Part shown: piece by piece, positions 24,844 to 33,714 of the stretch
How positions within the stretch are numbered: the stretch's first letter is position 1
How the letters are laid out: the number at the start of each line of letters is the position of its first letter
From: Thuidium tamariscinum
Lineage: Eukaryota > Streptophyta > Bryopsida > Hypnales > Thuidiaceae
Reading direction: 5' to 3'
NCBI GenBank assembly: GCA_947034885.2
Contig: OX344752.2
Coordinates: forward strand, 9,920,001 to 9,984,000
DNA: 64,000 bases
Notes under the pieces: model-generated
Database searches by the model: none
Told to the model about the DNA's origin: nothing
What the model saw: only the letters and a program-made list of their open reading frames with translations
Made by a program: the position numbers and the translations under genes

Positions 24844-25844
24844 CTACCAACGTGTATGTCCTCCATTTGCGTCAATCACTACTTGTAACCTAGAGGGCAT
24901 GGAATGACATAGTTGAAGGAGCTTTGTACCATTGATTAATCTCCACTCTCTTTCAATAACTACCTTTAAGTCATCTAAATTTCTTGGACATACTGGGCCA
25001 TGTTGCACATCATCTTTCAAAATCTTCCAAAGGTTTTCAATTGGATTGAGATCGAGAGAATTTGCAGGCCAATTGAGCTTCTCCAAAAGGTGTGTTTGTC
25101 TCCATTCTTCACATATTTTGCTATGATGGACAAGTGCGCCATCTTCCATGAGCAATCCCTATGGCACTCTACTCATAAAATGAAGCAACTCGCCATTGTA
25201 GACCACTTCAACAAAATCCTTAGCAGAACGTCTATCTTTGGGCATAAAAACAAGTTGTGACTTTTGCCCTCCAACAAATGCACCCCAAATCATCAAAGAT
25301 GTTCTCCCACTCTTAAAAGTTGGAACTATATAACTTGATGAATAGTGCTCATATGCATTTCTCCAAACATGAATTTGCCTAGAATTTTTTCCAACTTCAA
25401 AGGTAGACTCATAACTCTCTCCCATTCTTTTATACTCCACCCACAATACTTTTGAGCAAATGCCAATCGTTGAGACATGTGACGAGGTGTCAAGAAAGAT
25501 TTTTTAATTGCAATTCGACTGAAAATGCCACTCCCATGTAAGGCCCTTCAAATAGTCGATCTAAACACTTGAGTAGAACATATATTAGTGATCTCAGAGA
25601 GTGTCGAGCAACGATGAGTTTTTGAAACACGTATAATAGCACGGACATCTCTATCACTAAGCTTTTTAGCATGACTTCCACCACAAGGCTTGCACTTATA
25701 GGTTCCATCTTCTCGAAACTTTTTGACTACCCTCTGAATTGTTCTAACATGGACTCCAACAATAGCTGCTATGTCAACTCCTGTCTTCCCTGCCTCACTC
25801 AAACCTACAATGTGAGCACGAGTTTCATCTGAAATAGCCATCAC
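24844..25844 (-). pseudogene. Tc1-type transposase, disrupted
   Basis: The N-terminal part (from MMAISDETRAHIVGLSEAGK at 25844) holds paired helix-turn-helix motifs (GVDIAAIVGVHVRTIQRVVK, then KLSDRDVRAI). The catalytic part reads YESTFEVGKNSRQIHVW, SLMIWGAF, MEDGALVHHSK and SLDLNPIENLW. The Asp of MEDGA and the Glu of IENLW are separated by 34 residues, which gives the DD34E spacing of Tc1. The usual first Asp (SDES in the family) is replaced by Tyr. In-frame stops end the first block at about 25548 and the second at 25159, and there is at least one shift or small deletion near 25415. The protein therefore cannot be made whole, and the copy depends on other copies if it moves. Intact length would be near the normal 330-345 residues. 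Confidence 0.9.
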
Positions 25845-26418
25845 TGAGTGACCATGATCTAGCCTTCACTTAATTACCATGATCCAGCCTCACTCACTGA
25901 GCACATATATAACCTCACTCAGTCATTAGAAACAAATCTCACATACCCTCAATCACTCACCATGATCCAACCTTATTCACCTCATGCATAACCTCACTCA
26001 GTTATAAAAAAAAAACTCACATCTCCTCAATCACTCACCATCATCTAACCTCACAACCTTCACTCATTCATCAAACCTCACCAGTCACCTCATGTAAGTT
26101 AGAACCTCACTCACTCTTAAAGAAATCTCACATACCTGCATATATCCTCAGTCACTCATCCCATGCCTCATCCACTCAATTATCATATAGCCTAGACTTG
26201 CTCAGTTAACTCATCTTTCATGGACTCAATCACTCATGTTCACAAAGTTTCAATCCTATGCTTAGAAAATAATCACCCATCACTTGCTTCTCTCATCATC
26301 CCACATCCCACCTCTTGTAATGCTCAATTCTAAATGCAAGCATTCTTATTGAGAGGAAAAAGCTTCTTCATGCATGTATGGTCTCCAATTTTTAAACAAG
26401 TGCATTCTTTGAGATATA

Positions 26419-26691
26419 AGGTAGGTACACCCAAAAGCACCCTGTTCCTAAAAGCGCCATCTACAGCGCACATACATTTCTGAAATCAGTCATGTTCACT
26501 GACTGTAGATGGCGCTTTCAGAAACAGACTTTGATTGTTAATAACTTTTGCATATGGTATCCAAATCCTAGATTCTTTGGTGCGTTGGAACATGCTTTCA
26601 CTTGCCAACAAGGCTACATAAACATTTGAACTAATTAATAGCAGGAACTAGGCTCAATATGAATAAGTGGCGCTTTTGGGCGTACCTACCT
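26419..26691. mobile_element. Small TA-flanked MITE inside the Tc1 element
   Basis: The ends are AGGTAGGTACACCCAAAAGC and, reversed, AGGTAGGTACGCCCAAAAGC, flanked by TA at 26417-26418 and 26692-26693. The TA duplication suggests a Tc1/mariner-powered (Stowaway-like) MITE. An internal pair of inverted blocks with GCGCCATCTACAG surrounds 26452-26516. Part of the body (ACTTTTGCATATGGTATCC ... CACTTGCCAACAAG) recurs at 62225-62365. Confidence 0.7.
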
Positions 26692-26837
26692 TAACAAGTG
26701 CCCACAACTAGATTTGGCTATCCTTGATTTATTGAGAATAAATTATTATTAGAGATTGCATCATCTGGAGAATTTCAATCTAGAAGCATGAGTATCTAAC
26801 ATACTTCAACAATTTCAATGTCTTTGATAAAACGTAG

Positions 26838-27618
26838 CTCACAACTACACACATTGGTAGATTGTAAATATTTTTTTTTGTGTAAATCTTTTGACCTTCA
26901 AATTTGGCACACATGTTATTAGCATAGAGGGGATCTTGTGCAAAAAAATTCAGGGTAAATAAGTAAAATTGTTGATAAATAAGTAAAATTGTAGCCCTTA
27001 GGAGGGTGTCAAAGTTGGAAGTAGTGAAATGGTTTTTCACAACTACACATGTTGGTAGATTTTGTATATCTTTTTTTAAATAACTTTTTTGGCTTTGAAA
27101 CTTGTCACAAATGTTATTAACATAGAAATCACTTTGTGGAAAAAATTTCATAGTAAATAAGCAATTTTTCAGCCCTTGAGAGGGTATCAAGTTGAAGTAG
27201 TGAAACGGTTTTCACAATTAATTCTCAAAACGACACATGTTGATAGATTGTTAACATCTTTTTTTGTATTAATCTTTTGGCCTTGAAATTTTTATCATGT
27301 ATTACTAACATAAAGATGTTTTTGATCCAAGAGTTTCATGGCAAAAAAAAAATTCAATCTTTGGGAGGCTGTCAAAGTTGGCAGCAGTGAAAAAATTTCC
27401 ACAACTACCAATGTTGGTAGATTTTGAATAACTTTTTTTCGGTGAATTTTTTGGCCTTGAAATTTTTCATGCATATAACTAACTTAAAGATGAAAATGTG
27501 GTAAAAATCTCGTGGTAAAATACCAATTTTTGAGCTCTCGAGAGGCTTTCAAAGTTGGCAATGTTGAAATTTTTCTCACTGCGAATGCGAAAACGACATT
27601 TTGATTGGTACCCCACTG
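26838..27618 (-). repeat. Right inverted repeat of the Tc1 element
   Basis: This is the reverse complement of 23898-24677, with the same four tandem units in mirror order. Long stretches are identical to the left repeat, for example the block around CACAAAGTGATTTCTATG. The inner end is near TAGCTCACAACTACACAC. Confidence 0.87.
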
Positions 27619-28548
27619 TACATATTAGATAGGAATTTGTAAGGACTATCAATTAAAGAAAAGGATCATATTTGGATTCACTTACTTAAATAGAGAACTT
27701 CCTACTACTAGGATTGCACCGTTTTAAACATTTTTTAGTTTTTTTCACATTAAATGCAGCTACTAATGGTTAAACAAAAATGCAAGAATTATGTTCAAAG
27801 TTGAATTTTACAATTCATTTGGGCATAATGTAATAGCTTCATGTAATTGAGCTTCATTTAATTAAAGAAAAATTGAACTAGAAGAAGTTGGAGAATCAAG
27901 CTAATTTTTATCTCCCAAATTTTTTTTGGGATCTTAGAACCTCATGTAAGAGTTTAGGACAAAATTCAAGAGGGGGTGTGGAAAAGAGATTTTTTTGGAC
28001 ATTTTCAAACACCCTCTCTAAAATTTGTCCATAACTTTTCCTAGTTTGAAGTTTGTTGAAAAAAAAAAAATTTACTATGTCTAAATGAAGTATGAAATTT
28101 GACTTCTATCACAATTCCTGCTTTTTCACTTAACAATGAGTGGTGGAGCTCTTCTTTGTCCTCATTCACATATCCCACATGGTTTGTTTCATCCACCACT
28201 ATCCCACTAATATAAAGAGCTTCTCTCCTCTTTTAGTTTTGGTGAAGATTGACCAAGAAGCTCAAATGAGAAAGTAGATCAATAAATGAAATATGTGGCA
28301 TAAAAGCTACTTCATTGGATTCTATTCTACTTTGTTGCTTGGATGTATGGATTGACAACTTTTGGGGAATTCTTATTGGCTAACATTGTAGCAAAGGGGG
28401 TGCAAGGATGGGGAAAAAATCAATTTGAGGCAAGATAAAAGAAATTTATGCCTGCATCCTAGCTTTGCCCCCTAAGAGGCTCACTACATCAAACTAGCCC
28501 CTTGTAATAACACTAAAATGTTTACTAACAGTCGGTGTACATGTACCC

Positions 28549-28777
28549 TTAGATTTTTCATATTATGCTCAAATGTTGTTGTTGGACTTCATTCAGTTTC
28601 ATTTGAAGTTCTTATTAGTTTAATGTGTAACTTATGAAGTAAGAGCTTTTTAACCTAGAAAATCTTAATGTCCATATTCTGGACAATGAACAAAGGGCTT
28701 GAAGCACTGTTTCATCCAATTAACTTCTCATTTATCAAATATAATACTTGAATTTAGAAAAGACAACCTTCTTTAAT
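28549..28777. other. Short spacer between elements
   Basis: AT-rich DNA with no gene or element end. Confidence 0.5.
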
Positions 28778-30225
28778 CAGGGTTGCTATTTTGTGAGCCT
28801 GTGAGCCTGTGAGCCTATGAGCCTACACAATTTTTTGAAGATTCCATCTAAAACTTTTGGCCAAATTTGATAAACCTTGGTAAATTTTAGTGCCTATTAA
28901 CGTGGAACTATTATTGTGGACCTATTACCATGGTCCCTTGAATAACTTTGTTTTACCATTTATTGCACTTTGCTAGATTTTATGAAGAAAAAAAATTATT
29001 GACTAATTATAATTTCTTTGAAATCAAATGAGGTTATTTTACAAATTTAGATTTTTGTGAACATTCTCCTTAGTCTTGCTTCTTAGTACCTTGGCACCGA
29101 GGGGAGTCCCATAGCCTTGATTAAAAAAAATTCTTTTTTCTCCCCGCAATTGTAGAACTCCCTTCAGCGCCGAGGGGAGTCCCTCGGGAATTTTTTTTTT
29201 TTTTTCCAATAATAATTTTATCAAAGCCGTGAGACTCCTCTCGGTGCCGAGGGGTACTAAGAAGCAAGACCAAGGAGAGTGTTCACAAAAATCTAGCAAA
29301 GCTTGACAAGTATTGTTTCAAGATGATAAATAAACAATCATTGGATCAAGAAAGAAGAAATGAATCCCTTCATTGGATGAACAAGAGGATAATGAGTCAA
29401 TTAATCAATAATCTTGTATAATGAAGTTCATTCTTTACAAAAATAATCCCTATCAATCAAATATTCTTTTTAAATCTTAACAAGTTCCATTATTGATACA
29501 TTAAGACAAAACTGTAGGTGCCTACATTGGCCTTTGAGAAGACCTACGCTACTATAAGATACTCATGAACAAAATGAAATTTGGTGCAACTAAGTTCTTT
29601 CCATATATAATAAAAACATACAAACAAAAAAAATTCTAAAATTTAAACAAGTCAATTGACTTAAAAATGAAGAGGGAATAATTGATGCCTTCCTATTGGC
29701 CTTGAGAAGACTTATAATGCTATAAAACATAATCAACCAAAATAAAATTTAGTGTAGCAAAGATTTTTATCAACAAATTTTCTTTCTAAAATCTAAACAA
29801 CTGTAATAATAATACATCTATAAAAATCATTAGTACCTTTTTCTAGGCCTCAAAAAGATCTACATTATTATAGGATAATGATCAACCAATACTTTATATT
29901 AACTTAATTCCATCTTTATTCATCTTTCATATCAATTGAGTTCTTCATTTTTGTAATGTATATTTTTAAGTAAGATTGAAAATTAGAATCTTTATCCAAT
30001 TTGAACATAACCACAGTAATAGGTTCACGGTAATAGGTCCACGGTAATAGGTCTACAAAAATAGGTACTAAAATTTATTAGAAATAAAAAATTTTGATTC
30101 AAATTTTAAGATGGAATCAATTTTAATGAATGAAATTAAGTTTCATAATGCTTCTTCAAATTTTTAAGATTTGTGCTCACAGAATCCCTACTCTACGCTC
30201 ACAAGCTCACAGAATAGCACCACTG
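28778..30225. mobile_element. hAT-like non-autonomous element, long form
   Basis: Left end CAGGGTTGCTATTTTGTGAG and, reversed from the right, CAGTGGTGCTATTCTGTGAG form imperfect inverted termini. Subterminal copies of GGTAATAGGTCCAC lie near both ends (around 28910-28935 in reverse and three to four times at 30010-30060 forward). CAGGG-type ends with subterminal repeats suit hAT, but the expected 8-bp duplication is not clear here. No transposase frame. It contains the hairpin element at 29048-29295. Shorter relatives lie at 51653, 59151 and 60117. Confidence 0.6.
29048..29295. mobile_element. Palindromic MITE, 248 bp
   Basis: The two halves are inverted copies, running from TAGATTTTTGTGAACATTCT on the left to its complement on the right. 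The arms contain the GC-rich motif GCACCGAGGGGAGTCCC, and an additional copy (GCGCCGAGGGGAGTCCCTCG) lies in the centre. The arms pair over most of their length. The 86-codon minus-strand frame across it is a by-product of the palindrome. Confidence 0.75.
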
Positions 30226-30739
30226 AATTGACCCTATACCATAAATTCTTACACTGTTGTGAATTTGTAGAGCACATGGAATTTATATTGTACTAAGTAT
30301 ACCATGGAAAAGTTTAAGTTTTTAGAGGGGAGTTTTAGTGGGGATACTTTAGAAAAAAGAAATTGATAAAATTTAGTATATTTGTAAACCCTTCATTATT
30401 TATAAAGTCTAAAAGCCTATTATATGGATGTTAGTTTACTTTGAATAATTATCTAAAATTTAGATCGAAGGCAATTACAATTACCCTTCATTTGTTTGCT
30501 ATCAACATCAAAGAAACAGGAAGTGCATCCCTCGGGGAAAAGACAATTTTTGTAGGGGCTTCAAATTTTGTCTTGTAGCCTTAAAATTCCAAGATTTGCA
30601 TTGAAGCTTCAAAATTCCATTGTTTTTTTTCCCTTTCATTCCATTATTTTGTTCTTGTAAATTTTTTTTAAGAACTATTGTTGCAAAGTGAATCCAAGAA
30701 ATGTATGAACTTCAAAAAATTGGCTAAACCAACCTAGAG

Positions 30740-31654
30740 GTTGAAATTAGAACCTATGAGCAATTTGAATTTGGAGGTACAAGAACTCTAATTTTAGATT
30801 GACATGATAAGAAAATTTACACCATGGTAACCACTTGAACTTGTAGTACATTGATTCGAAAAGATGTGGAAAAAATTTCAAAAAATTTCACCATGTAGTT
30901 GCAAGGTATTAGGGTTTGAATAGACAAAAATCATTTTTTTGGCCCTCCAAAAAACTAGGCAACACGTTTCACAAGGTCATGTTTGCATGGGAAAAAAATT
31001 AAAATTGTTAATTACTCTTTGGATTTATTATTCAAAGCAAGCTATCTACATGCCTAATTTGAAATTGTACAACATATGAGAAAAAAATAGTAAATAGAAA
31101 GATATAGAAAATGATTCAAATAATCAATTGTGAATAATTTATTTACGGGATTGAAGAATGACATTCCCAATGGTTCAAATGTTGTAATAAAAGTTCTACA
31201 CCTACTCTTTTTATTTTTCCAAAAATATCAAAAATTGAATCAAATAAAGGATTAAATTTTATTTTTTTAGTGTAGATAATTAGATATTCTATAACTATAT
31301 ACAAACAAACTACTATAAACTAAAATTCCTCATAATTTTTGACTCATTGATCAAAATAGAATGATTAAAATATTTACACTTAGATATGAATCTACTAAGT
31401 TAATTTCAAATTTTCATATTCTTTTTAAATTTATAGAAGTTTTTTTCATTGTCCCAAGCAGTGAAAACTACATATCTTACAATAACTTTTGAACTATGTA
31501 GTCAAAAGTAATGAAAAATGTTGGGTCTTAAAAAATATACCTTGGAAAAATGTTGTGTGAAAATTTCATACAAAAAATAACACAAAAAACTCTTATGGAG
31601 TGAGCTATCCAAAACTATTATGTTGCCAAAAAATGCAATTTGGGCATTTAGGAG
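30740..31654 (+). mobile_element. TTAA family 2 element, degenerate (copy I)
   Basis: The body follows the family: a GCAAGGTATTAGGGTTTGAA block, CATTTTTTTGGCCCTCC, then near the right end TTTGGGCATTTAGGAG followed by CTAA in place of TTAA. The left terminus is no longer recognisable, so the start is approximate. Many changes suggest an old insertion. Confidence 0.6.
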
Positions 31655-33210
31655 CTAAAGATTTTCAATTGTTAATAATTCATTGTATTTTTCATCAATG
31701 AATTTATTTGTGGAAGAACCAAAGGTTATATTTTATAGACAAGTATTTTTATGCACAAAGTTATGAAGATGCAACTATTATACACTAAATCAATTCTTAT
31801 AAAAGTCATAGTCATAGTCATGAATAATGAAGACATCCAATAATCCAACAATAAATAGTAATTTTCAACTATATGCCCTATATTTATATCCTAAATACTC
31901 ATGATGTTCAATAGATGAGAAGATAAATTTTTTGTAAGAAAGTGCCAAAATTGGATTTTGACATGAAACGTTGATACATCTAACTTATTGTAAACTAATC
32001 ATAGGGTGATATATAGACTTGCCGGGAAAAAACTATTTGATTTTTGTTCAAGGGTCATTGCAAGAAACACCATGCGTTTTGTTTACACTTTTGGCCAAAT
32101 CTACATTTTTGGCTTATACTACTATGCGTACTACACATATTGCGTAGCAGAATAGGTGAATAGCTATTGAATTCCAAAATTGACTTGCTAAAAGTACCAT
32201 TGCAAGTACTATGGAGTACTTGTGAGTATCCAAATAGTAATATGGAAAAAAATACATTGTCACCAAAAAATAGAAACAGTGAGGTAGAAATTAATAATAA
32301 ATACAAAGTCACAAACTAAAGAAAATAAAACTTGGTCATTTGTGAAGACTTGATGGTGATCAAATTTCACCTCAAAAATGGATTTGACACCATCTTCAAT
32401 GTTCAAAAGTACTCATGCAAAGTAGCCCTATTTACATGGACATAGACGATATCAAATGATATATTTTTAAATGCCCCTTGGTAGGCATATGCACATCGAA
32501 TATCAAAATAGACCACCAAAAGTTCAACTCGAGATCAATCAATTTAGGTATTCTAAATGTAGTGAAAAACCCTAAATCTCAAAGTGTGACAAATCAACAA
32601 AATGGACTTTCAAATATTAAAAAATATATTTTTTAATTTCTAAAAAAATAAGGTACCTAATTATCATCAAGTTACTGAGACATCTCCAATAGAAATCTAA
32701 TGTTTACTAGACTTGTGCTTTAAAATTTATAGTGGATGATAATAACATCTCTCCAATTGTAACGAAAAATAAGATTGTTTTTTCTTGCAATGAATTCAAA
32801 TAAGATTTTCAAAACAATCACTTTTAATACAAAAATAGAAATCAAATGAACCGTGTCATATTGAGTAAACTTATTAAAAAAAATTACTTCAAAGTGCAGT
32901 AAACACATTATGTGCCAAATAGGCATGTCATATGGTGAAGGGATGTGACTATTCACTTGTGAAGGGACACCAATATACAATGTGTTTGAAGCCTAATACA
33001 AATGTGGATATTGATTATATGCAATGAAAGTAACTAATAAGTGATGACGAAGTTTACCATGGATGATGGTAATGGAGTTAAGATTTTGGAAGCTAAAAGT
33101 ATAGAAACTTTTGAAATGTAACTTATGAAAATTTGCTATATGTGAGTGCTTATCATACTATTATTTGAGTTTAAGATTTTAGAAAAGAATTAGAAAATAA
33201 TACATCAACC
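31655..33210. other. AT-rich intergenic DNA upstream of the H1-like gene
   Basis: No repeat ends or protein-like frames are evident. The promoter of the H1/protamine-like gene should lie in its last few hundred bases; I cannot point to a specific element. Confidence 0.45.
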
Positions 33211-33714
33211 ATGGTGCTTCCAATGAGTACAATGATTCGAGATGCAGTGATCCACATAAGGCAACGGAAAGGCACTAGCCTTGCTGAGATTCGCAAACAT
33301 CTAGAAGTAACTCACAATAAGAAGCTAGATGGAATTAATAAAAAGATGCTTACATCAACCTTGACAGGGTTGGTACAAACAGGACAACTACAAAAAAATG
33401 GTTCAAATTTCAAACTTGCAAAACTTGCAAGAAGAAGAGCATTAGACTCAAGCAAAGATGTGCTTTCTCGTCGACACTACCATTGCCCACCATCTATTAG
33501 ATATAAAATAGGATATCGAAAGCCATCTCGTAGAAAATATAAAAGACATCGTCATTGTCCTCGTCGAAAACAACATCGTCGCAAAAGACACCACCGTCGT
33601 AGAAGACATCACCACCATCGAAGAGCACACCACCATTGCAATCCAAAGAAATACAAATATCGTAGAAATCGTCCTGTCAATCGCCGAGGCCATCGCCATT
33701 GTCCTCGCAGGTAG
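33211..33714 (+). CDS. H1-type histone with protamine-like Arg/His/Cys tail
   Basis: This single frame encodes 167 residues. Residues about 5-72 form a linker-histone (H1/H5) winged helix: MIRDAVIHIRQRKGTSLAEI, IRKHLEVTHNKKLDGINKKM, LTSTLTGLVQTGQLQKNGSN, ending FKLAK. After a short linker (ARRRALDSSKDVLS), residues 87-167 are protamine-like: of 81 residues, 27 are Arg, 16 His and 9 Lys, with four Cys (92, 116, 143, 164), mostly in the recurring motif HCP(R)R. In liverworts, sperm protamines are known to be cut from male-germline H1-type precursors, so a role in packing sperm DNA is a well-based inference. The histidine load and cysteines could bind zinc or form disulfides. There is no intron, whereas plant somatic H1 genes usually have one. 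The stop sits within CAG/GTAGAAAG, which looks like a splice donor, so a further 3' exon is possible. Met 1, 5 and 8 are alternative starts. Confidence 0.82.
   Translation: MVLPMSTMIRDAVIHIRQRKGTSLAEIRKHLEVTHNKKLDGINKKMLTSTLTGLVQTGQLQKNGSNFKLAKLARRRALDSSKDVLSRRHYHCPPSIRYKIGYRKPSRRKYKRHRHCPRRKQHRRKRHHRRRRHHHHRRAHHHCNPKKYKYRRNRPVNRRGHRHCPRR

Larger units (their letters stand above)
23898..27618 (-). mobile_element. Tc1-type (DD34E) transposon with long inverted repeats
   Basis: The element is 3721 bp, starts CAGTGGGGTACC, ends GGTACCCCACTG, and is flanked by TA on both sides (23896-23897 and 27619-27620), the Tc1/mariner target. The terminal repeats are about 780 bp each and nearly identical, so the insertion is fairly recent. 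A damaged transposase lies between them on the minus strand. A 273-bp MITE sits between the start of the transposase and the right repeat. DD34E Tc1 elements are common in animals and fungi, while the usual plant mariners are DD39D, so this lineage is unusual in a plant. Confidence 0.88.
21719..28548. mobile_element. Foldback element with TTA duplication, interrupted by Tc1
   Basis: Long inverted arms lie at about 21719-22400 and 27860-28548. The ends read GGGTACGTGCACACC and, reversed, GGGTACATGTACACC, and each is flanked by TTA (21716-21718 and 28549-28551). A 3-bp TTA duplication and GGG start fit the PIF/Harbinger group, but no transposase or second-ORF protein is visible, so this is inference. 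The arms agree well apart from scattered changes. The inner spacer from about 22400 to 27860 has no gene of its own and contains the Tc1-type element. Without that insert the element would be about 3.1 kb. Confidence 0.68.

Noticed and set aside
24288-24907. Several 60-127-codon frames, repeated in mirror image at 26780-27190
   Set aside because: They are readings of the tandem units in the Tc1 terminal repeats. The repetition of the protein follows from the DNA repeat, not from a coding gene.
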